Of a stretch of 42,698 nucleotides of DNA, positions 1 to 10,244 are shown piece by piece. The translations under genes were made by a program, and so were the position numbers. Positions within the stretch are counted from its first letter, which is position 1. Each line of letters opens with the position of its first letter. The stretch lies in the NCBI GenBank assembly GCA_016748015.1, contig JAAOMT010000183.1, positions 181,237-223,934 of the forward strand, written 5' to 3'. The notes under the pieces are model-generated. The model worked only from the letters and a program-made list of their open reading frames with translations. It searched no databases and was not told the origin of the DNA. Origin of the DNA: Geosiphon pyriformis (Eukaryota; Glomeromycota; Glomeromycetes; Archaeosporales; Geosiphonaceae).

Positions 1-547
1 TGCACATGCGATATAATCTATAATTATTTTAAATTTTAAATTATATTAACTACAGCCTCATTTCACATTTCAAAATAGTTTTTTGCCTATTAAATTTATT
101 ATAAAATCTTCTCTCAAACTTAAAAAATGCATATCATAATAATTTAAGAATAATTTATTTTTGAACATAAATGTTCTTAATTTCAATAAATTCGGAGTGT
201 GCTTTTTTGTGATCATAGTTCAGTAGACATATTTCAATGAAAACAAAAGGAGAATACATTTATTTATTCAAAAGTTGAAAGTTTTTGCTTCACTTAATTC
301 GTCTCTATCTTTAACTTTTAGATGTCATTTTATTCTAGTATTGTAAAATTTCTACTGATAATTTGGTAACTCTTAGGTTTTGAAATTTCTATTAAATTCA
401 TCGCATTAACATTAGCAAGCGCAAAGTAACTTTTCAGGATTATCGTTTCGAAAGAGAAAATGAACTTGCTAATTAAAGTTTTTAGAAGATATTTTTAAAG
501 AAATTAATATTTTAAAAATTGAAAAAAAGTTTTTATTTCCCAAAGTT
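1..547. other. AT-rich intergenic sequence
   Basis: No open frame, repeat or RNA gene that I can support. It lies downstream of the broken Myb gene on the minus strand and probably holds its former 3' flank. Confidence 0.5.
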
Positions 548-1674
548 TTACTGTAAATCAACGGAGTAAGTTGTTTTCGACTTCCTTCTATAATTTTCTT
601 CATACCAGATTCTGTCATAACATTGCCTTGAGGTCCGAGTTCTAACTACCTCTGAAACTTTTTCCCACCTTTTACCATATTTCTCAATCGCTTTTTTCAA
701 AGCATTGATCTCCACCGGGTTCCATTGCCCAATGTTAAACTTTGCTGAAAGTTTAGATGAACAACGACAAATACGTTTAAGCATGTCTGAGGAACGCCAG
801 GGGATTACTTCTTGAAATTTTTCCTAATCTTCCCCATATTCATGAAGAGATTTCGCCAATTTTTGTAATTCTTCATCTGTGAAATTGCCTTTTTTAGTCC
901 CCGGAGCCAAATGCTGGTTATAGCGTTCATATATAAGGTGTGGGGGTCGTCCAAGTTTATGACTTATTTCTTTCCAATTCTTGCCATATTTTTTAATCAG
1001 ATCTTTCAATTGATTATCCTCTCGTTCTGTCCATAGCCCACGCTTTGAATGCGCTATGACGTTTTCATAATGCTTGAATAGTTCCCTATAACTTCTATTT
1101 GGAAAATGGTTATCACTAATTTTTTTCCATTCAATAGGATCGTTGCCAAATAGTTTTACAGCATTTTTGAGCTTTTTGTCTTCACTGGGGGTCCACTTCA
1201 CAGTATCAAAGTCAAATTCACAATCCTTATTTGTTCGGGTGTGTTTAAATTCCCTCCAAAATTCCTTTAAAGCTTTCGGTGTAAGAGATGGAAAATAATT
1301 TTTCTTTAAAAGCTCCCAATTATTGCCATGTTCCATAAAAGCCTTTAAAAGTATTTTCTTATCCTCAGAGCTCCATTTTTGGTAGGTTTTTTGGCCAACC
1401 ATTATATGATTACTTAGTTCAGCAACGGGCAACGATTTTTTTTCCTCTATAGAGGCAGGGGAATTTTGATTTAACCTAACTGATGTGTTAATATGTCGAA
1501 GCCCATTTTTATAGATTTCGGTGTGTAATAATTTTTTAAATCCTTGACAAGACTGTCTTTATAAAATTCAATAAAATCATTTGGTAGTGACCGATGTTTT
1601 CAAATGGCATCTAAGGTTGGGAAATTTTCTGGTGTTAATAAACTGAGCAAACGATAACTGTAATTTAAGTTCAT
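548..1674 (-). pseudogene. Myb/SANT multi-repeat gene copy 1, broken
   Basis: Minus-strand relative of the Myb gene at 8767-9804. From 1674 an N-terminal segment reads MNLNYSYRLLSLLTPE, then SLPNDFIEFYKDSLVKD, interrupted by TGA at 1600-1602 and closed by TAA at 1471-1473. A frameshift near 1475-1500 passes into the Myb frame. That frame is open from above 1432 (where only a TTG would serve as start) down to 824. It holds repeats beginning KWSSEDKK, KWTPSEDKK, GLWTEREDN and GNFTDEEL, with spaced Trp and FP/PP turns typical of Myb helices. The frame stops at TAG (824-826) and continues in the same frame to 548 with a last repeat (GQWNPVEI, KYGKRWEKVSEVV). The TAG sits where the paralogue has TGG in YGEDWEEIQ, so it is a single-base Trp-to-stop change. 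Family role: DNA binding in the nucleus. Three lesions argue for a pseudogene; a shortened four-repeat protein cannot be excluded. Confidence 0.75.
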
Positions 1675-3730
1675 GTATCATAAAAAAATCACCAATCAAA
1701 GGTAACTTACATTTTGATGATCTTTTTTCAATCAAAAATTCTTTGAATTTTTCTTCTAATCAACATTTAAAATAGTATATTCTAAATAAAATTCTGGAAA
1801 AAAAGCATTCTATCCGAATAATCTTCTTCATAATTATCATGTTTTTTCTTAACTCCCTTTGAAAATTCATCCGCGATAAGCTTGAATCACAATCAAACAA
1901 AAATTTTGGACTTACACATCCGATAAAATATATATCGATGAATGAATCTCAATCTACATTGCCGGCATTATTTGTTTTTGATTCAGGAAATCTTATCAGG
2001 CAGCAAATTTATAGTCATATTATTGATTGTAATAAATCATGTTTTAGTCCTTTTTGCAATCATTGAGATTTTTTATCGAAATTTAATAAAAGAGACTCTT
2101 TTGATCTATATTCATACAAATAGCAAAAATTCCAAAGTCTAGATTTTTTTCTCATGATAATTCCTGTTCAAAGACAAGTCTCATCTTTTCGCTAAAACTA
2201 GCCTTCAGAAAAAAGTCATGAAAATGAAACGCTAATTTTAATTACCAGTTCCCAATAAGAAAAGGCTGATGAAGTCATTCAGGGAAAATTCGGCATCTTT
2301 CAATGTTTTAATATTTTATGGACTTAATTGTTTATTTTTAAGCTTTTTGAAAATCAATGGAATTTTCCCAAAGTTTAATCATGAATTGACGATCTATTGA
2401 TTCGCTGCAACCGCATAAGTTAGAAAGATAAGAGATATATCTGATACTCAAAGCTAAACTTGGTAGGCTGGTCACTGTATTTATAGGGCAAAGCTCTCTT
2501 TTTTTTTCTTTGTCACTAATCCAATATTTCTCTTTAATATTTATCAGAAAATTTTATTTCTTCCGAAAAATATTATCGTATTTAGCAAATATTTTGCCAT
2601 TAGCACAATGGTCGTGATCCACACATAAAGGTGATACCCATCTACCCAAATCTCAGCTCTTTCGATCAAACTCAAAAAATTATATATTGTTAGGACATTA
2701 TAAAATTCTTGACATAATATCGCTGTTTATAAACGAAGGGAATCGATATGAGCTGAAATTTTAAATATTATTTAGATTGTATTTAGGCTTAAATTTCAAG
2801 ATTTTCAAGAACCAAGGCTCTTCAGCACAAGCCAAATGTGATTGTGCTACTCAAATTTAGAATCAGAGTGATTCAATATTTTAATTCACTTACACTTCGT
2901 TTTGGAAACTCAACAATTAAGAAGTCAATTCTAATCAAAAAACATGCAATCAAATTTAGATTTCTTAAAATGAATAACATTATTACACAGAGCTACCAGG
3001 ACAATCCTGTTATCAGGTTGAAGATCCACTACCCTATAAAGTATAAAATAGCAAAGGTTTTGCACACCTTCATTAGCAAAAAAATCAATTTCAAAAGCTT
3101 TTGTGAACTTTAAAGCGCAATCATAAAGTATTGCCAATTCAAACCTTTTTATAATTTATCATTTTTTTTTATAACAACTTCATTTGAATCTTCAATATAT
3201 GCTATGACGCAAAAAATTACAGCCTATAAATTACAAATCTGTCTATGCAAAGAAAGAAATTTTCATCAAGAACAATATCCACTTTTAAAGATTCAAGGAA
3301 AGCAGATTCGCATGATGAAACATAACGCAAAAATTGATAAGCAAATTCTGATCGAACCACCATTAAGCTATTCTGATATATTGGATTCTGTTCGAGTGAC
3401 AACTCCAGTTAGAGAATATAATCAAATTTAATTATAGCACAAGATAAAAACATATTTATGCTTATATTTAGCTTCTTTTTGATGTACCAAAACCTGCATT
3501 GATCTATTGTATTTAAGAATCAACAGCTTTATTAAAAGACATTCTAAATAAAAAATGAGAAAAATTCAAGTGCAACACAGAAGCTATGAAAACATAGTAA
3601 CTGTAAATAAATTTAACACTTCAAAGATTTGCTTATACTGTTTTTAAAAACTTATTCTTCATCAAGTCGGCAAGATTGTTAGTGAAAAGAATGGATTGTT
3701 TGTCTGTATAACAATAGAATCCATCCATCT
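1675..3730. other. intergenic, no supported gene
   Basis: Short open frames occur (1942-2142 plus, 2838-3113 plus, 3204-3431 plus, 3217-3402 minus), but none has recognisable motifs, and overlapping frames are equally open. A possible continuation of Myb copy 1 upstream of 1674 (minus, near 1705-1770, reading EEKFKEFLIEKRSSK) is in a different frame and uncertain. Confidence 0.4.
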
Positions 3731-3922
3731 TTAATGCTCAGCAAGAAGAATCAAATATACAACATAAAAAAGGAATGCCAATGCAGCTGTAAATATTGCT
3801 TTGTCTGAAGCATCAATTGTTTTAGCTCTGACCACCAACCACTTTCTTTTTTTTGTCACAATGTCAATTACACAAGGTGCAAACAAAAATTTTTCACTTT
3901 GTCTGGTTTTGTTACAGCACAT
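3731..3922 (-). CDS. hypothetical small protein with C-terminal membrane segment (possibly only a last exon)
   Basis: 63 codons on the minus strand, from ATG at 3922 to TAA. The protein begins MCCNKTRQSEKFLFAPC, has a basic middle (KKRKWLVVRAK) and ends in one hydrophobic segment of about 20 residues (AIFTAALAFLFYVVYLILL) followed by AEH. Such a layout would suit a tail-anchored membrane protein. In-frame stops lie just before the ATG, so this is either a complete tiny gene or the last exon of a larger one with an acceptor nearby. I do not recognise the family. The opposite strand is also open over 3801-4085 but carries no motif. Confidence 0.3.
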   Translation of the reverse strand: MCCNKTRQSEKFLFAPCVIDIVTKKRKWLVVRAKTIDASDKAIFTAALAFLFYVVYLILLAEH

Positions 3923-4257
3923 CTCATATTGTCACTATTGTATTCTTAGCAAAAGGTTAAAGATAAATATCAAAATTCAGAATATATTCCTTTTTTCTGA
4001 TAAATCAATCCAAGTTTTTTCTTCGGATAAACTTACTATTTCTCAAGTTATTTTTTTATTTACGCTCAACTCAATTGTCTGGTGAAAGGCTAAATTTCTA
4101 TGATAATTTCCCAAACCAAAAAAGGGAAAAGGGGCTAAGAAACCTACTATATGTACTTGTGTCATATATGCGTTAGCATTGAAGTAGAAATCAATGAAAA
4201 CAGACTGAACGAACATCAAAAGATCAGTTAATCAATAAGGAACCCTTGAGAGAGAGT
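3923..4257. other. intergenic
   Basis: Nothing supported. It would hold the upstream region of both flanking candidate genes. Confidence 0.4.
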
Positions 4258-4398
4258 ATGACTGAACCCACTTATAAAGAGTTGGTAAGCTTATATCAAA
4301 ATGCAAATAGGAATTCACATTTAGTGTTTAATCAAACCTAATATCCTCCACCTAATGCTCAAATCTGTTACGAAAATCAAAAAAATGCGATTTTTAAA
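4258..4398 (+). pseudogene. possible first exon of a small gene, with an in-frame stop
   Basis: ATG at 4258 opens a frame reading MTEPTYKELVSLYQNANR, which stops at TAA 4339-4341. The same frame then continues with YPPPNAQICYENQKNAIFK up to a plausible donor (GTAAGA at 4399). The composition on both sides of the stop looks coding. It may be the first exon of the gene whose last exon is at about 5020-5246, now broken and separated by inserted sequence. No domain is recognised, and the link between the two parts is inference. Confidence 0.25.
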
Positions 4399-4621
4399 GT
4401 AAGAAGCTTTTCAAGCGTGATATATTAAAAGCTAGAAAACTTGGGTGAACTGAAGTGAGAAGGTGTGACTTGTGGACTGAGCTGCCAATTCGAGCAACGG
4501 TTAGTTTTGGAGAGGGAATTACTATTTTTGCTTATGCTATGCATTTGAACGAATTATTCCTCTGATCGAAAGTAACAAAAAGCGTTATTACAAAAGTTTA
4601 AAGTCACTAAATCAAGTTTAT

Positions 4622-4707
4622 CGTAAAGTCTAGAAAATAAGCAACCCCCCTCAAAATTCGATCCAAAATCGATGACGTAGGGGTTGCTTATTTTTCGAGA
4701 CTTTACG
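4622..4707. repeat. foldback element: 27-bp inverted arms around a short loop
   Basis: The left arm (4622-4650, CGTAAAGTCTAGAAAATAAG then CAACCCC) and the reverse complement of the right arm (about 4678-4707, CGTAAAGTCTCGAAAAATAA then GCAACCCC) match over about 27 bases with one mismatch and one extra A. The loop is about 30 bp. It is more GC-rich and more structured than the surroundings. It may be a MITE-like foldback, the abutting ends of two mobile-element copies, or a hairpin. Confidence 0.7.
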
Positions 4708-5019
4708 GTAATGACCTTATCGCCCTTTCAAATAGCTTATAAAAGGTTAGTTCTTCCTACCAAATTACAAAATCAACAAATACCTTATAGCTTTATTTGT
4801 CCAGCTAGGTCTTCTTCAAAACTTTATACAGTAAAAGGTGATTTGTTCTTCTGCGCTAACTTCTTTCGCTCAAGTTTATCTACTGGCCACAACTATTATT
4901 ATTATTATTATTATAAATTCATCTGAGACGGGTAAATCTAACAAAGTAGTGAATCTTCCGTGTCGCAAATATCGTTTGACTTTTGCTCTTCGCTTTTTCC
5001 TAAAATTTTTATTATATAG

Positions 5020-5246
5020 AAAGCAGAATAAACCCAAATATAGAAGGGACAAAAGACATTGTTACTGGTATAGTTGAAGCAGTAACTGTTGCCTGCCCAC
5101 CGGCTGGAGCTGCTCTAGGAGCCATGAGAGGAAAAGAAAAAGGAATTGGTAAGATGGTCGGTAATCAAGACGCCCAAGATGTGGGAGAGGCCCAGCAAGC
5201 GGCGATGACAAAGCCCATTGAAGATATAAAGAAAATATTCGATTAG
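5020..5246 (+). CDS. last exon of a small Gly/Ala-rich protein, unknown
   Basis: The frame open from 5004 to TAG at 5244-5246 reads (ESRINPNIEG) TKDIVTGIVEAVTVACPPAG, AALGAMRGKEKGIGKMVG, then NQDAQDVGEAQQAAMTKPIE and DIKKIFD. The amphipathic Gly/Ala-rich middle and charged C-terminus look clearly protein-like, and the local GC is higher than in flanking DNA. No in-frame ATG lies near the 5' side; AG acceptors at 5017-5019 or 5024-5026 could start the exon. An upstream exon may be the MTEPTYKEL frame at 4258. I do not recognise the family. An internal ATG would give only a short product. Confidence 0.4.
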
Positions 5247-5913
5247 AAAAATAGCATACGAGAAAATTTTTTACCATTTCTTAAGCGAAATTTATGAAGA
5301 GAAGACCTGACTATAGTGAATATTGATCTTTAATGTAATATATTAGTGAAAGATTGTTTGGTTTAATAAATAAGTTGGGATAGCCTATGCTTTTATCCAA
5401 ATTGCCAAACTAGCAATAATTTTTGTTTTGAGAACAACCTCTTACTTTGCCTCGCTTTAGGAATAATTTTGGTTTTCTATTTCTTGTTGTGTTAAGGAAG
5501 GTAAAGGAGAATCTAAATGTACAGAATTCCCTATGTAAAAGCTTTTAAGAATTATTGATTTTATCCGAGCGATTGCGGGAATTTTCAATTTCAAAATTTC
5601 TTTTGAAAGATAATATTAAATCGAATATTTAAATCTTTCATTATTATTAAACATTAAGTCCACAATCTCCCAAAATTTAAAGTAAATAAATAAATTGCAA
5701 GTTATAAAATATACAAGTGGTTTAATTTATAACATAAATAATTTTGCTTATTCAATAGAATTTCTCTGACAAAACTTTTCAACATTTAAAAACTTATACT
5801 TTCTGAAAAGGTAAAAATTCGGTAGATTCCAAAACCAAGGAAAACTGCCGAGAGACATAGTCTTCAACTACTGATGAGATACCATAATTTGAAAATTTTA
5901 ATATTGGAGAACA
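5247..5913. other. intergenic
   Basis: AT-rich with no open frame worth reporting. It contains the 3' flanks of the gene ending at 5246 (+) and the kinase ending at 5914 (-). Confidence 0.5.
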
Positions 5914-7344
5914 TTACTCCAGAACAAAGGGATTAGGTGTTATTATAAATGGAAAGATTTTCAACTCACTTTTAGAATTATCGACTTCTGTAGAACTCAA
6001 ACTATTTTGTCGTGAAATGCTGGATGGATCGATTTTTGGCAAAGCTTTACTCGTATAAGTAGCCAATGAATGCTTGTGTTCTTTTGAAAGCGAAGAACTT
6101 CTAGACTTGACGGAAATCTTATCAAATCTCATAATTTCTTTCCTGTTTTCTGAATCCCCCGATTGCCAGTTATACAGTGTCTCCGAAATTTCTTTCGCGG
6201 TAGGTCGTTTCTCAGGATCAGCATCCCAGCATTGTTTCATCATTACTAAATAACATTTAGGGATAATGCAACTTGGGTCAATCGCTGGCCTTAACCCATC
6301 ACAAATGTTCAAGGCCAAATCAATATCATGTGAATATTGAAAAAATGGCGGTTTGCCGGTAGCGATTTCATACATAAGCATTGCAAAACTATAAATATCT
6401 GCTTTTTGAGTGTATTGATGAGAACGCAAAACTTCTGGAGCAACGTACGGCATTACTCCAGTTATTTTAGATGTTTCATCTGTGGGATTATTGGTGTTGA
6501 ATTTTACATGTTTAGTGAGCCCAAGATCACCGATGTGACATTTTTTGTGAGAGCGTAGAATGTTTCCAGCATGTAAATCCCGATGTACCAACCCTGCTAA
6601 ATGAATTGTTCGAATTCCTTTCGCAATTGAGGCTGCAAATGAGACTCGGTCGCTCCAGCTTAGGGAACGATATACTTTTTGAAGATGTTGCCGCATGTCA
6701 CCATGTTTAAAATAGAGAGTGATGATCCCATAAGCCCTCGTTCCCGGATTTTGTGTGATTCCAATGCAACGAACAACGCAACCTAGATGCTTTGAACATT
6801 TATGATATTGTCGAACCTGAAAAATGTTACTTTTTAGTTGAAATTTTTAACACTCAAAATATAAATCATTAATCAGAATTTAAATAGTTACCTCATTCAA
6901 AAACTCCAATTCTTCACTTTCAGTCCCTTTCAAAATTTTCAAGACAACCGGAAAATTCGTATACCTTCGCCAACCATCTTTTTTTTCCTTTTGACCTAGG
7001 ATAATACCATCCAACCAATTGGCTTTAAACACTTTTGCATACCCCCCTTCAGCTAGCGGTTCAATGTTTGTTAAATCTTTATACGGTATCCACGTTACAA
7101 CTTGTTCACCATTAGTAGCTTCCAGTTGAGTTTCTTGAATGAATTTATCAATTTCTTGATTACCACTAGTCCAGTGGGGAAAATATTTTCGAAACCTGGT
7201 AGAATTACATGGTTGACACCACGTCTTTCCGGTGTTTGGTTGATTACATTTTGTACATGTCCCATACTTCTCGAGACACATTTTAGAGATGTTTTCAGAG
7301 TTAAATTTGAGAGATTGGATTGGCAATTCCTTAGTTTCGGACAT
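5914..7344 (-). CDS. TKL-type protein kinase with N-terminal Cys motif, 451 aa
   Basis: Exon 1 is 7344-6892, the intron 6891-6817 (75 bp, GTAACT...TTTCAG), exon 2 6816-5914. The joint reads LNE|VRQYHK with phase kept, giving 451 residues. The N-terminus holds four Cys (C30-C33 and C43-C46, in CTKCNQ and WCQPCN), possibly metal-binding. The kinase domain starts near residue 95: Gly loop LAEGGYAKV (97-105), ATP-binding Lys 136 (VVLKIL), likely helix-C Glu 151, catalytic HRDLHAGN (229-236), DLG at 248-250 in place of DFG, then VAPEVL and DIYSFAMLMYEIATGKPP. DLG for DFG occurs in related kinases, so activity is plausible. The tail is Ser-rich (SRSSSLSKEHK) and could be a phosphorylation region. 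The architecture is one I associate with the expanded kinase family of arbuscular mycorrhizal fungi. The substrate is unknown; probably a cytoplasmic signalling enzyme. Confidence 0.9.
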
Positions 7345-8738
7345 TTTGAGTGGTGAAATATTTATCTAAGGAGTCGAAAATTTATTTTTGAGGAAATGTG
7401 GATTTCGAACTAAGGGATTTTTTATTAAGCGCAGATATATGCATGTATAAATAACTTGAATGCATAATATTAATAATAGCTGCTCATTAATGATTGTGAA
7501 CAGGTTTAAACTACTACATGTATTTTGTATTTCCTTGCTTGTCACACTTCCCATTACTTGTACTTTATCTTTATTATATATAGCATCGCAAGATTTCTCA
7601 CAACATAAAATAAGCAGAAAATTTGTGCCCTTGATAAATTCGGAAAGCATTTCATAAAAAAAATATGATTTTCTTTTGTATACAGGTTAACTTATATAGT
7701 AAATTTGAATTTCTAAATCAATATATTTTTTTATTGAAAATGTGAGAGAATCTTTTTTATCAAGTCTGGAAAAGGAAAACTTGTTGGAATTTAATTTCTT
7801 TTTTTTAAAACTTATTAATATTTTCACAATGTCCAAATATAGTTGAAATCAAAAAAAGTAAAAATATATGCCTCAAATCTTGTTACAGATTTAGTTAACA
7901 AAATTTTCATTTCTTAAAAGTTATCTATCCAATAATTTCTTTTTAAGAAAATAATAATCATTCATGTCTTATTTTTCGCTTGTAAGAAATGTATCATATA
8001 TTGCTAATTATTTTATAAAAGTTATTTAATTTCGAAATATAATATTTTATATTCACTAAATAAAAACTATAATACCTTTAATTTAAGAGTTAATAGATTT
8101 CATTTTAAATGCAAGAAACAGATGTTTGAAATCGAACAAATTTAAAGTATTCTAAAACAGCCATTTTTAATTTAATACAAATTTTCAGTAACAAGTTTAG
8201 CCATTTTTAATTTCAAATTTAATTTAATAAAAAATTATTGTTTCTTTTTTATCCTAAACCCCTTTAAGTTTTCAAAATTGAAAATGAAACGAGAAAAATA
8301 AAATGAAATAAATTCAATTCAATCTATTTTTTGGTCACAAAAAAGGATTTTTATCTGTAAACTAATATAAAATTTAATCAAGCCTTTCCCTTTTTTTAAA
8401 AAAAATTCAATAATTTCACTCCCTCTAATGAGAATGTCTATTTGGATAATATAGCATGTAATTATATGTTGAAGAATACCTTAATAGAATGAAAAAAAAT
8501 TTAAACCCAAGAATTTTTAATTATTTTACAAAACTTTAATGAACAGAAAATAAAGCTTGAAGTTCGATATGAGTAGCTACTGAGTAAATTTTTTTAGAAG
8601 GTAATAATTAAAATTAAGCTTCTTTATTTTACAACGATCGTCGCTCATTTCTATTAAATTATTTAGCCAATCATCATTTGATGCAAGAATAAAAAGTTGA
8701 TTAATTAAGCTGAACTTGTCTATCATTTTTCATTTAGG
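7345..8738. other. divergent intergenic region between kinase (-) and Myb gene (+)
   Basis: 1.4 kb of AT-rich DNA with no reliable coding frame (7366-7650 minus and 7460-7657 plus are mutually overlapping and motif-free). It must contain the promoter of the kinase and, further right, the missing upstream part of the Myb gene. Confidence 0.5.
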
Positions 8739-8831
8739 CCAAAAAAAACGCAATCATTGACTTCGGATGATGTTATCGAATGTTTTCAAGATTGGCAGGC
8801 GCAAGCGGACCCATTTTTTGGGATGTCGTGG
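8739..8831 (+). pseudogene. N-terminal segment of the Myb gene, in a different frame from the repeats
   Basis: After a likely acceptor (TTTAG at 8733-8737) this frame reads KKTQSLTSDDVIECFQDWQA then QADPFFGMSW and meets TAA at 8832-8834. It resembles the N-terminal segment of Myb copy 1 (SLPNDFIEFYKDSLVKD) in length and pattern, so this frame, not the overlapping start of the repeat ORF, is probably the ancestral one. No splice choice I tried brings it into phase with the repeats (only a 16-bp gap would), so a frameshift near 8830-8846 is likely. The preceding exon was not found. Confidence 0.5.
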
Positions 8832-9804
8832 TAAAGCTTCACTGAGCGAAATTCAGGCCACTTCCCTTCCGCAGTTGAACCATAATAAGAATGGAGAATC
8901 TGACTCTTCGGCTGACATAAATAAATTAACCCTAAATGAACCACTCGCCGAAGCAGACGTAAATAAATTAACCACAGAATCAAACAGTAATAAAGTTTCG
9001 AAGATTTACAACCATCATAAATGGACAGTCGAAGATCAGAAATTATTAATCGAGGCTTATAAACAACATGGCTCAGATTGGAATTATATTGCTAAAACCT
9101 ATTTCCCAGCCAGGAAACCAACAGCTTTATATTCACAATGGAACCATTTAAAAACTAGCGGGTTGGCAGATAAAGAAAATCTTAATCTTTATTCTCCATG
9201 GACGCTTAAAGAGGACACTGAACTTAAAGCAGTGGTGGGAAATTATGGAGACGGTAGGGTTGATTGGAAAGCTATTTTATCGACAGGCAAATTTCCTAAT
9301 AAAAGCACCAAACAATTATCATCTCGTTATACCAATGTATTAATGCAAACGAAACGTGGTGGATGGACGCCACAAGAAGATGAAAAATTATTAAAATTAG
9401 TTCAAGAATATGGGAATCGATGGACATACATTAGTCAAATTCTCAAAAGACCACCTAATCGCATTAGAGCACGGTACACAGAAGACTTGGCTCCAGATAT
9501 TCAAAAAGGCCCTTTAGAAGATTATGAATACCAAAAATTGGCTAAGGCTCTTGAAAAATATGGCGAAGATTGGGAAGAAATTCAGAAAATTTTCCCTAAA
9601 CGTCCTTTGAGTCAAATTAAATTTTATTGCCGTAATTCACCTAAAGTTAAAAATTTCAAGACTGGACCATGGGATTCGGCCGAGATACAGGCTTTTAGCA
9701 AAGCATTGACAAAATATGGTAGAGATTGGATTAGAGTTGCAGAATCAGTTGCGACAAGAGGTCCAATACAATGTTACCGCAAATACTTCAGTGCAAAAAT
9801 ATAG
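8767..9804 (+). CDS. five-repeat Myb/SANT DNA-binding protein, 345 aa
   Basis: Single open frame from ATG 8767 to TAG. Five Myb/SANT repeats are seen: residues 84-128 (KWTVEDQKLLIEAYKQHG), 144-190 (PWTLKEDTELKAVV), 198-238 (GGWTPQEDEKLLKLVQEYG), 248-288 (ALEKYGEDWEEIQKIFP) and 300-341 (GPWDSAEIQAFSKALTKYG). Each has spaced Trp or aromatic residues and a turn before the recognition helix. The layout resembles Myb proteins of the SNAPc subunit 4 or c-Myb type, so the likely role is nuclear DNA binding in transcription. The linker has a doubled ADINKLT/ADVNKLT phrase. The first 20 or so residues from this ATG (RRKRTHFLGC) overlap a more protein-like frame and are probably not native, so the true N-terminus is uncertain. 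It is convergent with the methyltransferase gene. It is the least damaged of three Myb copies in the window. Confidence 0.8.
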   Translation: MMLSNVFKIGRRKRTHFLGCRGKASLSEIQATSLPQLNHNKNGESDSSADINKLTLNEPLAEADVNKLTTESNSNKVSKIYNHHKWTVEDQKLLIEAYKQHGSDWNYIAKTYFPARKPTALYSQWNHLKTSGLADKENLNLYSPWTLKEDTELKAVVGNYGDGRVDWKAILSTGKFPNKSTKQLSSRYTNVLMQTKRGGWTPQEDEKLLKLVQEYGNRWTYISQILKRPPNRIRARYTEDLAPDIQKGPLEDYEYQKLAKALEKYGEDWEEIQKIFPKRPLSQIKFYCRNSPKVKNFKTGPWDSAEIQAFSKALTKYGRDWIRVAESVATRGPIQCYRKYFSAKI

Positions 9805-9876
9805 TGATATTTTTCCTAAAAACCGATTTCTCAATTTTTTTGCAAGATGAATAAGCTTAATTTCTCAAAAAAACAT

Positions 9877-9914
9877 AATTTTCTGTCAACCTTTTCCTTG
9901 TTGGACAGAAAATT
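9877..9914. repeat. hairpin in the convergent 3' region
   Basis: AATTTTCTGTCAAC and, after a 9-base loop, GTTGGACAGAAAATT pair almost completely (one bulged base). It lies about 75 bp after the Myb stop, between two convergent genes. It could shape the 3' end of either transcript. Confidence 0.6.
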
Positions 9915-10244
9915 TGTTTGACAAAAGCACTCTAAAAGAAAAAAACTCCCTTTTAAAAGCCATGTCTTATTATTCTCATGAAAATTTTCACCATAGGTTT
10001 AAGCGAGTTATCCTTATTCTATTTTCTAAAAATTACACTTTGGTAGTTGTAAATTTTAGATGACTCCCTTTATTTTCAAATATTTCAATGGTTACAAAGA
10101 GACATCTAAGATTTGGGCTCCAAGATTATGATTTTAGAATTGCTTGTTCTTGATTCATTGTCCATTTTTTCAAAATCAGTTGATAAAAGATCTTATTACA
10201 AAAGCCTACTTTACTTTTTTAAAAAGCTTTCAATCCAAATCTCA

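Noticed and set aside
824-1602. In-frame TAG and TGA as sense codons (altered genetic code)
   Set aside because: The FKBP gene ends properly at TGA and the Myb copy at TAG, so standard stops are in use.
2594-2660. tRNA-like look (GCCATTAGCACAATGGTC ... AAAGGTGATACCC)
   Set aside because: No 5-bp anticodon stem can be formed and no TTCGA-type T-loop follows; acceptor ends do not pair.
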